From NCBI RefSeq assembly GCF_021631985.1, contig NZ_CP070225.1, forward strand, positions 4,588,001-4,652,000: 64,000 nucleotides of DNA. Reading direction: 5' to 3'. The notes below the pieces were generated by a model. That model worked only from the letters and a program-made list of their open reading frames with translations. It made no database searches and was not told the DNA's origin. A program made the translations under genes and the position numbers. The DNA comes from Sandaracinus amylolyticus (GTDB lineage: Bacteria > Myxococcota_A > Polyangia > Polyangiales > Sandaracinaceae). Positions 41,446 to 49,283 of this stretch are shown here, piece after piece. How positions within the stretch are numbered: position 1 is the first letter of the stretch; each line of letters begins with the position of its first letter.

Positions 41446-41514
41446 CGCCCTCGCCCTCGCCCTCGCCCTCGCCCTCGCCCTCGCCCTCGCCCTCGCCCTC
41501 GCCCCCGCCCTCGC
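41446..41514. repeat. Hexanucleotide array (GCCCTC)n
   Basis: About eleven units of GCCCTC in a row, with single-base variants at both ends. The array ends 9 bp before the 3' end of the lipid-kinase gene (stop at 41524). It is perfectly regular in its centre, as in slipped-strand microsatellites. Confidence 0.9.
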
Positions 41515-41523
41515 CGCCGCGCG

Positions 41524-42411
41524 TCAGCGCGGCGCCCTTATCGCCAACCCTCGCGGCACGATCTCGATCTCCACCGGCGTCGTCCCGATCACGTCGCCGT
41601 CGACCAGCACGTGCTGCGGCGGCTCCGCGATGATCCGCGCCTTCTTGCACCGCGCCCAGCCGACGTGCGGCCCCGTCGCCTCCGCGCCGACCAGCGTCGA
41701 CGCGACGAGCTCCATCCCTGCTGCCAGCGCGCCGAGCGGCGTCTCTGCGCTCACCAGCGTCAGGTCGAGCCAGCCGTCGTCGGGCACCAGCTCGGGCGCG
41801 CCGTGCGCGAAGAGCGTCTCGGGCGGCGCGAGGTTCGCGATCGTGAGCGCCATCGCGCGCAGGTCGGTGCTGCCGTGCTCGGTCTCGATGCGCGCGTCGA
41901 AGCTCTCGAACTCGCCGAGGTGCGCCAGGCCGCGCATCACGTACGCGAGCTTGCCGAGCGTGCTCTTCGACTCGCTCGTCGTGCTCTCGATCGTGTCGGC
42001 GTGGAACCCGATCGACGCGAGCAGCACCATCGCGTGCCCGCCGACGCGCGCCGCGTCGATCCACCGCGGCCCACCGCTCGCGATCACCTCGCACGCGCCC
42101 TCGACGTCGGTGGGCAGCCCGAGCGCGCGCGCGAACGAGTTGCTCGTCCCGCAGGGCACGATCGCGAGCTCGGCGCGGGTGCCCAGAACCGCGCTCGCGC
42201 AGGTCGAGACCGTGCCGTCCCCACCCGCCGCGACGATCACCTCGACGCCGCGCGCGATCGCCTCGCGCACCGCGGGCGTCGCCGACGCGCCCTCCTCGAG
42301 CTCGTGGATCTCGAGGTCGAGCGAGCGCCCGAGCAGCGACACGATCTGCTCGCAGCGCGCGTCATCCTGCGCGCCGGCGCGTGCGTTCCAGACGAGGAGC
42401 CCGCGTTGCAT
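41524..42411 (-). CDS. Diacylglycerol/lipid kinase family protein
   Basis: A 295-residue protein of the DagK/YegS/BmrU family. It starts LLVWNARAGAQDD and has the nucleotide-binding motif EVIVAAGGDGTVSTCASAV with GGDGT, then CGTSNSFARALGLP. The C-terminal beta-sandwich includes DDGWLDLTLVSAETPL and HVLVDGDVIGTTPVEIEIVP. Family members phosphorylate diacylglycerol or related lipids. The ATG at 42411 is 17 bp after the sulfatase-like gene, so the two are probably cotranscribed. The stop codon lies next to the hexanucleotide array. Confidence 0.88.
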   Translation of the reverse strand: MQRGLLVWNARAGAQDDARCEQIVSLLGRSLDLEIHELEEGASATPAVREAIARGVEVIVAAGGDGTVSTCASAVLGTRAELAIVPCGTSNSFARALGLPTDVEGACEVIASGGPRWIDAARVGGHAMVLLASIGFHADTIESTTSESKSTLGKLAYVMRGLAHLGEFESFDARIETEHGSTDLRAMALTIANLAPPETLFAHGAPELVPDDGWLDLTLVSAETPLGALAAGMELVASTLVGAEATGPHVGWARCKKARIIAEPPQHVLVDGDVIGTTPVEIEIVPRGLAIRAPR

Positions 42412-42427
42412 CGATCCGGGCACATAG

Positions 42428-43582
42428 TCACGGCAGGCACGGCGCATGCGGCAGCGGATCCGAGGACTCGCGGAGCACCTCGTCGGCGCTCGGGTACTCG
42501 TCGCAACGCACGCCGTAGTAGAGCGCGGTCAGCTGGAGGCAGAGCTCGCGCGTCATCACCGAGCCGGGCGAGTGATAACGCACCGGCTCGGACTGCGGCG
42601 CCCGCAGCCGCTGCGGCCCGAAGCTGCGGCCCTCGAAGCGCTCGGGGATCGCGACGCCGAGCGCCTCGAGCACCGTCGGTGCGACGTCGCGCGTGCTCAC
42701 CACCTCGTCGCTCGCCGGCGGACGCGCCGGACCGACGAAGAGCAGCGGGACCTCCAGCAGCTCGTCGTGGGCGTCCCGCTCCGGCGCGCCGCGTCCCACG
42801 AGCCCTCGCTCGCCGAGCAGCTCGCCGTGGTCGGAGGTGATCACCACCAGCGTCGACGCGCCGAGCCCGAGCCCGTCGAGCTGCTCGAAGAAGCGCGCGA
42901 GCGCCGCGTCCACCGCGCGCACCGCCTCCGCGTACCGCGCGCGCAGTGTCGCGCTCTCGGCGTCGGTCGGGGGCGCGCCGCGCTGGTGGATCGACGACGC
43001 GAGCTCGCCGACCGCGAGGTGCGGATCGATGAGCTGCGCGTAGACGAAGAAGCGCCGCGTCGTCCGTGCCGCCATCCACGCGAGCGCGTCGTCGAGGACG
43101 TCTTCCGCGGGCGCTGGCCCGCCGGCGCGCACGTAGTTCACGTGGTGATCCCAGCCCTGCGCGAAGCCGAAGCGCTCGGACAGCCAGCCGTTCGAGAAGA
43201 AGCTCGCCGTCTCGAAGCCCTCGCACCGGAGCACCTCGGGCAGCGTCCACACCGCGGACGAGAGCACCGCGACATCGGTGGTCGCGCCATGTCGCTCGGG
43301 GTCGAGCGACGTCAGCAGCGACGCGACCGCGGGCTTGCACCACGTCGCGGCGCTGCGCGCCTCGAACGCCGTGCCGCGCTCGGCGAGCCGCGCGAAGGTG
43401 GGGGTCGCGCTCGGGTCGAGGATCGCGTCGGCGCGCAGCGAGTCGACGACGATCCAGACGACGTTCTCGGCGCGCGTCGCGGCGCGCCGTGGCGCCATCG
43501 CGCGCTCCGGCTCGCGCTCACCGCCGCCACACCCCGTGACGAGCACGACGACGGCGACGAGCGCGAGCCGGCCCGCGCTCAT
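42428..43582 (-). CDS. Sulfatase-like alkaline-phosphatase-superfamily lipoprotein
   Basis: A 384-residue lipoprotein with lipobox LVTGCGGG. The sulfatase fold is seen in VVWIVVDSLRADAI (metal Asp), in ATWCKPAVASLLTSLDPERHG (active-site loop) and in VVITSDHGELLGERG (metal Asp-His). The active-site loop keeps Cys and Pro of the C-x-P-x-R signature but has Val in place of the Arg, so conversion of Cys to formylglycine is doubtful. It may hydrolyse phosphate or sulfate esters, or be inactive. The ATG overlaps the stop of the gene before it (ATGA). Confidence 0.8.
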   Translation of the reverse strand: MSAGRLALVAVVVLVTGCGGGEREPERAMAPRRAATRAENVVWIVVDSLRADAILDPSATPTFARLAERGTAFEARSAATWCKPAVASLLTSLDPERHGATTDVAVLSSAVWTLPEVLRCEGFETASFFSNGWLSERFGFAQGWDHHVNYVRAGGPAPAEDVLDDALAWMAARTTRRFFVYAQLIDPHLAVGELASSIHQRGAPPTDAESATLRARYAEAVRAVDAALARFFEQLDGLGLGASTLVVITSDHGELLGERGLVGRGAPERDAHDELLEVPLLFVGPARPPASDEVVSTRDVAPTVLEALGVAIPERFEGRSFGPQRLRAPQSEPVRYHSPGSVMTRELCLQLTALYYGVRCDEYPSADEVLRESSDPLPHAPCLP

Positions 43583-44235
43583 TCGCCCTTCTTCGTCGTC
43601 TTCTTGCGCGCGGGTCCCTCGACCTCGAAGAGCGCCGCGAAGAGCCCGGTCGCACCGTCGTCCTCGGCGGACTTCGCCGCGCGCTTCAGCGCGCTGAACG
43701 CCTTCTCCCAGCGCGGCCCGATCGCGTCTCGCGCCGCGATCGCCGCCGACCTCTCTCGCGCGAGCGCCGCCAGCGGCTTCTCCGCCGCGAGCAGCTTCTC
43801 CGCCGCGGCGCGCGCCGCGCTCGCTGCCTTCTTCACCCGCGCGTCCGGGTGCTTCGCGCACTTGCTCGCGATCTTGACGAGCTCGCGCGCCTGCTTCTGC
43901 TGCGGCATGCCCGCGAGGTCGCTGGGCGAGTGCTCCGAGTACCCCTGGAACGGCTTCAGCCGCGGCGCGCCGGCGCCGACGAGCGCGCCCGCGAGCTCCC
44001 CGACCGACGCGTCCTGCGCGTCGTCGGCCTCGCCGATCTTGCGCTCCTGCGCGACGTGCGCCGCCACCGCCTTCTGCGCGGCCGCTTGCGCCTTGACCAG
44101 CTCGCGATGCACCTTCGCGAAGCCGTCGACCCGCTTCTTGATCGGCGTGATCGGCGCGCCCTTCGCGCGGTCGAGCACCAAGTCGCCCGCCTTCACTCGC
44201 TGCCCCGGCGAGGTCCCGCTCTGCAGTGTCGCCAT
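43579..44235 (-). CDS. Ala/Lys-rich helical hypothetical protein
   Basis: A 218-residue protein of unknown family, rich in Ala, Lys, Glu and Arg, with long helical stretches (RELVKAQAAAQKAVAAHVAQ, KLLAAEKPLAALARERSAAI) suggesting coiled coils, and a basic C-terminus (ARKKTTKKGE). There is no signal peptide. The ATG at 44235 has GGAGG at 7 bp. The next gene on the strand overlaps its stop, so it opens a unit with the sulfatase-like lipoprotein and the lipid kinase. Right upstream, the repeat island begins. Confidence 0.7.
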   Translation of the reverse strand: MATLQSGTSPGQRVKAGDLVLDRAKGAPITPIKKRVDGFAKVHRELVKAQAAAQKAVAAHVAQERKIGEADDAQDASVGELAGALVGAGAPRLKPFQGYSEHSPSDLAGMPQQKQARELVKIASKCAKHPDARVKKAASAARAAAEKLLAAEKPLAALARERSAAIAARDAIGPRWEKAFSALKRAAKSAEDDGATGLFAALFEVEGPARKKTTKKGE

Positions 44236-44307
44236 GTCCGTGCCTCCCGTGTGTGTGTGGCGGCGAGGGGAGCACGGACGCACGGGGACGCGCAACGAAG
44301 CGGGCAG

Positions 44308-44525
44308 CGTTCGTGTTCGTGTTCGCGTGAGCGTGAGCGTGGGCGTGAGCGTGGGCGTGGGCGTGAGCGTGGGCGTGGGCGTGAGCGTGAGCGTGGGCGT
44401 GAGCGTGAACGGGAGCGTGAGCGTGGGCGTGAGCGTGAACGGGAGCGGGAGCGGGAGCGTGAGCGTGGGCGTGGGCGGTGAGCGTTCGCGTGGGCGTGAG
44501 CGCGAGCGGGGCGGGAGCGGGAGCG
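44308..44525. repeat. Hexanucleotide array (CGTGAG/CGTGGG)n
   Basis: About 35 units of CGTGRG with occasional CGGGAG and CGTGAA variants. The unit is the reverse complement of that in the two arrays downstream (CTCACG), so it is inverted relative to them. It begins about 70 bp upstream of the helical hypothetical gene start. No gene is seen in 44236-45131 apart from repeats. Confidence 0.9.
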
Positions 44526-44698
44526 GGCTTCTCGGCTGGGAGCTCGGGCGCGCGCGGAGAGAGGCGCTCGGATCAGGCGGCGCGCCGTTCTCGCCCTGGA
44601 CCAGCCTTCCGTGATGCGAGCGGGGATCAGGTGCTCCGGAAGCTCGAGCGGACGCTGACGCAGCGCTGACCGTCGTCGCGCCCGCACAGCGCGTCGTC

Positions 44699-44907
44699 GA
44701 TGGGGTGCGGGATCGTGCCGTGCCCCGTCGCCGCGTCGCCGATGCGGTGCGGGATCGTGCCGTGCCCCGTCGCCGCGTCGCCGATGGGGCACGGGATCGT
44801 GCCGTGCCCCGTCGCCGCGTCGTCGAAGGGGTGCGGGATCGTGCCGTGCCCCGTCGCCGCGTCGTCGAAGGGGTACCGGATCGTGCCGCGCCCCGGTCGC
44901 CGCGTCT
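44699..44907. repeat. Five-copy 42-bp minisatellite
   Basis: Units start at 44699, 44741, 44783, 44825 and 44867. Each contains GGGATCGTGCCGTGCCCCGT and CGCCGCGTCG; the variable part is the first 10 bp. The last copy has small changes. The period is the same (42 bp) as in the array at 25926-26220, though the sequence differs. Confidence 0.9.
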
Positions 44908-45053
44908 CACGCTCACCCGACACGCTCACGCGCACCCGACACGCTCACGCTCACGCTCACGCTCACCCGACACGCTCACGCTCACGCTCACGCTCACGCT
45001 CACCCGACACGCTCACGCTCACGCTCACGCTCACCCGACACGCTCACGCCGAC
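44906..45053. repeat. Hexanucleotide array (CTCACG)n with GACACG variants
   Basis: About 24 units; runs of CTCACG are broken every three to five units by CCCGACACG. It follows directly on the 42-bp minisatellite and ends 80 bp before the stop of the four-helix-bundle gene. Confidence 0.9.
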
Positions 45054-45131
45054 GCCTTCGCGCGCCGGCCGCGCGGCTGCGCACGCGATCGTGCGCGACG
45101 GGCGCCGCGTCCGACGCCCGCCGCGCCTGTC

Positions 45132-45458
45132 TCAACGCACTCCGCGCGCCACGCGCACGGTCACGCCGACCACGTGATTCAGCTCCGCGCGCAGGCTCGG
45201 ATCCACGTCGCGCACGTATCCGAGGTCTTCTGCGCAATCGAGGCATCCGAGCACCTCGTTCGCGCTGCCCGCGGCATTCCAGTAGCGGGCGTTTCGATTC
45301 CGACCTTGTGATTGCGATCCTTCGCGGAGATTGAGCAACACCGACGTTCCCGCGCGTCGCATCTGTCGCGCGAGATCTCCGTCGTGCTTCTCGATCAGAG
45401 TGGCAATCGCGCCGATTCGTCGGAGTGCTTGGCGTGCGACCGTGTAGACCTTCAGCAT
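45132..45458 (-). CDS. Four-helix-bundle protein (S23/IVS-protein family)
   Basis: A 108-residue helical protein of the family known as 23S rRNA intervening-sequence protein or four-helix bundle (TIGR02436-like). Typical pieces are RQMRRAGTSVLLNLREGSQS and ARYWNAAGSANEVLGCLDCA. Relatives include Avd, the accessory protein of diversity-generating retroelements, but there is no reverse transcriptase here. The ATG at 45458 has GAGGAGGT upstream. It is the only gene inside the repeat island (44.3-46.2 kb). Function unknown. Confidence 0.88.
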   Translation of the reverse strand: MLKVYTVARQALRRIGAIATLIEKHDGDLARQMRRAGTSVLLNLREGSQSQGRNRNARYWNAAGSANEVLGCLDCAEDLGYVRDVDPSLRAELNHVVGVTVRVARGVR

Positions 45459-45735
45459 CGTGACCTCCTCGCCCTCTCTCGGGCGCCCCACCCCCGCCAC
45501 GGCGCGCAGGACGGGTCGGGGACGCGGAGCGAGGACGAGCGCAGCTCGCCCGCAGCGCAGCGCCGCGCGGAGCAGCGCGCAGCCACGCGCAGCGCAGCGA
45601 GCATGGCGAGCACTGCGAGCACGGCGGTCGCGAAGCGACCGTCCTCGACGCGTCCGAGCACCGCGGCACGATGAGGATCCCGAGCGGCTCTCCTCCGCGC
45701 GCGTCAGAGACGGCAGATCCCTCTCGGCCGAGAAC

Positions 45736-46191
45736 CACGCTCACGCTCACGCTCACGCTCACGCTCACGCTCACGCTCACGCGACACGCTCACGCCCACG
45801 CTCACGCTCACGCGACACGCTCACGCGACACGCTCACGCCCACGCGACACGCAACACGCAACACGCGACACGCTCGCGCCCACGCTCACGCTCGCGCCCA
45901 CGCGACACGCTCACGCTCACGCGACACGCTCACGCCCACGCCCACGCCCACGCCCACGCTCACGCTCACGCTCACGCCCACGCTCACGCGACACGCTCAC
46001 GCTCACGCTCACGCTCACGCTCACGCTCACGCGACACGCTCACGCTCACGCTCACGCGACACGCTCACGCTCACGCTCACGCTCACGCTCACGCGACACG
46101 CTCACGCTCACGCTCACGCTCACGCTCACGCTCACGCTCACGCGACACGCTCACGCTCACGCTCACGCGACACGCTCACGCGACACGCTCA
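45736..46191. repeat. Long hexanucleotide array (CTCACG)n with GCGACACG interruptions
   Basis: About 75 units over 455 bp. CTCACG runs alternate with GCGACACG, CCCACG and AACACG variants, with higher-order spacing of the interruptions. The array ends in the stop codon of the 1023-residue exported-protein gene. Bases 45459-45735 hold neither gene nor repeat that I recognise. Confidence 0.92.
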
Positions 46192-49100
46192 CGAGGCCGG
46201 CGGCCCCTCGGGCGGCGCCCCCGCCGGCGCCACCTTCGCTCGCACGCTCGCGAGCCACGCCGCGATCCTCCTCCTCCCCGCGATCACCAGCCCGATCGCG
46301 AGCATCGCCGACATCCCCACCGGCCCCCACGCGCTGCTCTCGAGCCACCCCAGCGCGAGCACCAGCAGCGCCGCGCCGACGATCGCGCTCGCCGCCAGCA
46401 TCGCGATGCCGCGCCTCGTGGTCGTCGCGCGCTGCGCGCTCGCCGCCACGCGGTACGTCGCGAGCTCCACCGTGCCCGCCGCACCCTCTTCCGGCACCAC
46501 GATCACCCCGGTGCGCGCCATCACGAGCCCGAGCAGCCCGACCCACACCAAGAGCGCGCCCACGATCCCCATCAGCCACCCGACCCACACCCCCGCGCCC
46601 GACGCGTACGCGATCGACACGCTCGGCGCGCGCCCCTCGCGCCCGGCGAACAGCCCCTCCAGCACCACGCGCTCGCCGCCCCGCATCGTGATCCCGTGCA
46701 CGAAGGGCGCCTCGCCGATCGCCGGGCCGCGCTCGCGCAGCGCGAGCTCGCTCGAAGGCGCGCTCCACCGCACGCCCTCGGGCAGCAGCACCTCCCATCG
46801 CGTGCGCGCCGCGATCGCCTCGGGACGCGCCAGCGGCAGCGCGAGACGCCCCAGCGCGCCGAGCCGCGCGATCGGCGTCGCGTAGACGATCTCCACCGGG
46901 AACGCGCCCTCGGCGCGCACCACGCCGATCATCAGCACGTCGCCCGCGATCGCCGGCGTCTCCGCGCGACCGCCGACCTGCGCCGACCACAGCTCGGAGC
47001 CCGCGGGCAGCGCGACGCGCAGGAACTGCTCGCGCTCGTTGCGCACCATCCACGTCGCGACCGTCACCGCGAGGCCGTCGCTGGTGACCAGGGTGCGATA
47101 GGTCGCGTCGTCGATCGCGGCCTCGCGCAGCTCGGCGCGGCGGTGTCGCGCGACCCGCAGCGCGAGGCGCGGCGCCGGCGAGGCGTGGGCCCAGCGGTAC
47201 GCGAGCAGCACCGGGCTCTCGCTGCGCACCACCAGCTCCTCGGGCAGCTCCGAGACCTCGACCGGCGAGAGCCCCTCGGTGCGCGCGGGCTCGACCTCGA
47301 CCGCCGCGGTGGCCTCGATCGCGACGCGGCCCTGCTCGACGTCGGCGCCCTCGACGTGCGCCATCGGCGCGTCGAGCTCGCTCTCGCCCGCGGCGACGAT
47401 GCGCTCCCAGCGCAGCTCGACGTGCACGTCGCCCTCCATCTCCTGGGTGAACGAGAGCCGCACCCGCGAGCCCTCGAGGCGGTGCTCGCGCAGCGAGGGC
47501 GCGACGACGTCGAGCAGGCTCGCGCCCTCGGGCAGCGCGATCACGAGCTCGGAGAGGCTGCCCGACTTCACGCGCACGTCGATCGCGGCCCACGCGGTGG
47601 TCGAGGCGTCGCCGAGCGACACCAGCGCGTCGAGGCGAGCGTCGAAGCGCGCGGCCTCGCGGGGACGCGTCGCGGTGCTCGCGCGCAGCGCGGGCGGGGC
47701 GTCGGACCACCGGAAGACGTGGGCGATCGTCGCGTCGATGCGGGCGCGGATCGCGGCGGGCAGCTGGTTCTCGCCGACCCGCACCAGGCCCTCTTCCGAG
47801 GCGGGCTCGAGCACGAGGTCGCGGGTCGCGAGCAGCGCCGCGAGGCCGCGCTGGCGACGCACCCCGCGCGCCTCGAGCAGCGGCACCTCGAAGGGCCCGG
47901 CGCGCCCGAGCAGCACCTCGTAGTCGATCTCGAGCGAGACCACGTCCTGCACCGCGCGATCGAGGAACACGGTGAGCACGCGCTCGCGCTCTCCGGTGAC
48001 CCGGAAGTCGGCGACCTCGGCGGCGTCGGCGCGCACCGCGTCGACCTCGACGCCGTGGGGCACGCGCAGCTCGAGGCGCGACGCGCTGCCGCGCGCGAGC
48101 TGGTACTCGACGTGCGCGGTCGCGCGGAGCAGGCCCTCCTCGGCGCGCACGACGTGCACGAGGGTCGCGGCGGCGCGCAGCTCGGGCTCGCCGGTCGCGC
48201 TCTCGGGCAGCGCCTCGGGCCACGCGAGCTGCACCTCGGCGCTCATCGGCACGTGGAAGCTGACGAGCGTGCTCGCGCCGCGGCGGGCGCGATGCACCGC
48301 GACCGCGGGCTCGACCCGCACGTCCTTGTCGCCCGGGATCGCGAGCTCGAAGCGCGACACCGGCACCTCGGGGATCGGCACCCGCGCCCCGGGCAGGCCG
48401 CGCTCCGAGGTGATCGGCACCTCGAACGTGGCGTGCAGCACGTGGCGCCCGCGGCCGCGCACCAGGGCGGCGAGGCGGCCGTCGTCGGTGGTGCGGATCG
48501 GCGAGGCGGCGCGATCGACCTCGAGCACCGCGAGCGCGACGTCGCGGGGGAAGAGCGGCACCAGCACCGCCTCGTCGCGCGCGAGCTCGACGTCGAGCTC
48601 GGCCTCGAAGCGCACCGCGCCGTCGATCAGCTCGCCGCGGTACAGCGCGCGGCTGGGCGCGGGGGCGGCGCCGGTGCCATCGAGGGTGCGCCACGCGAGC
48701 AGCGCGCCGGTGCCGCTGGTGGTCGCCTCGAGCACGCCGTCCAGGAAGTACGAGCTGACCGCGGGGACGACGCTGGCCGAGGCCGCGTCGGGAGGGAGCT
48801 CGGCGCGCACCCGCACCGAGGGCGCGAGCGGGAGCGGGATGCCGATCGACGCGCCGTGCTCGTCGCGAGCGCCGGTCACGTCGTAGACGAGCTCGAGCGA
48901 GCGCGAGCCCGCGGTCTCGACGATCCACACCAGGCCCTCGCGGGTGGGCACGAGATCGATCGGCGTGCCGTCCGCGCTGGCCTGGTGCACCACGACGCCG
49001 GGCGGGAGCACGAGCGCCTCGGCACCGTCGACGCGGGCGCGGATCGCGAGGGTGGCGCGCACCGTCGCGACGAGCTCGCCGTCGATGCCGATCGCGACGC

Positions 49101-49260
49101 TGGTCGCGCCGATCGAGGCGCGGGGCGCGGAGGGCGGAGACGCGAGCTGCTGCCAGGTCGCGAGCGGCACCCGCACCGTGCCTTCCTGCGCGTGCGAGAG
49201 CGACGACGAGAGGACGGACGCCGACAGCGCGGCGGCCGCGACGAAGCGGGCCAGCGACAT
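46189..49260 (-). CDS. Large exported membrane-anchored protein, third gene of the ECF operon
   Basis: A 1023-residue protein with a signal peptide (ALSASVLSSSLSHAQ). Most of it is a series of beta-rich domains with no recognised family (for example GELVATVRATLAIRARVDGA, PLLARDEAVLVPLF-type strands, SLSELVIALPEGASLLDVVA). The last 140 residues have four hydrophobic segments (GVWVGWLMGIVGALLVWVGL; GPVGMSAMLAIGLVIAG), so the C-terminus is in the membrane. It lies 23 bp after the zinc-finger/vWA gene and has GAGGT upstream of ATG 49260. It may be an envelope partner of that sensor. The stop codon is fused with the repeat array. Confidence 0.75.
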   Translation of the reverse strand: MSLARFVAAAALSASVLSSSLSHAQEGTVRVPLATWQQLASPPSAPRASIGATSVAIGIDGELVATVRATLAIRARVDGAEALVLPPGVVVHQASADGTPIDLVPTREGLVWIVETAGSRSLELVYDVTGARDEHGASIGIPLPLAPSVRVRAELPPDAASASVVPAVSSYFLDGVLEATTSGTGALLAWRTLDGTGAAPAPSRALYRGELIDGAVRFEAELDVELARDEAVLVPLFPRDVALAVLEVDRAASPIRTTDDGRLAALVRGRGRHVLHATFEVPITSERGLPGARVPIPEVPVSRFELAIPGDKDVRVEPAVAVHRARRGASTLVSFHVPMSAEVQLAWPEALPESATGEPELRAAATLVHVVRAEEGLLRATAHVEYQLARGSASRLELRVPHGVEVDAVRADAAEVADFRVTGERERVLTVFLDRAVQDVVSLEIDYEVLLGRAGPFEVPLLEARGVRRQRGLAALLATRDLVLEPASEEGLVRVGENQLPAAIRARIDATIAHVFRWSDAPPALRASTATRPREAARFDARLDALVSLGDASTTAWAAIDVRVKSGSLSELVIALPEGASLLDVVAPSLREHRLEGSRVRLSFTQEMEGDVHVELRWERIVAAGESELDAPMAHVEGADVEQGRVAIEATAAVEVEPARTEGLSPVEVSELPEELVVRSESPVLLAYRWAHASPAPRLALRVARHRRAELREAAIDDATYRTLVTSDGLAVTVATWMVRNEREQFLRVALPAGSELWSAQVGGRAETPAIAGDVLMIGVVRAEGAFPVEIVYATPIARLGALGRLALPLARPEAIAARTRWEVLLPEGVRWSAPSSELALRERGPAIGEAPFVHGITMRGGERVVLEGLFAGREGRAPSVSIAYASGAGVWVGWLMGIVGALLVWVGLLGLVMARTGVIVVPEEGAAGTVELATYRVAASAQRATTTRRGIAMLAASAIVGAALLVLALGWLESSAWGPVGMSAMLAIGLVIAGRRRIAAWLASVRAKVAPAGAPPEGPPAS

Positions 49261-49283
49261 GAGTGACCTCGTGATGGACGGAG

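Noticed and set aside
41077-42840. 587-codon plus-strand frame over the hexamer array and lipid kinase
   Set aside because: Arg/Pro-rich shadow of the lipid-kinase gene on the opposite strand.
44627-44935. 102-codon minus-strand frame with GHGTIP repeats
   Set aside because: It consists of the minisatellite and flanking hexamer array; no ribosome-binding site or family. GC-rich codon use is not enough.
45132-45458. Part of a diversity-generating retroelement (Avd-like)
   Set aside because: The family is related, but there is no reverse transcriptase, template or variable repeat nearby.
44308-46191. CRISPR array
   Set aside because: Units are 6 bp without spacers, so it is a microsatellite, not a CRISPR.
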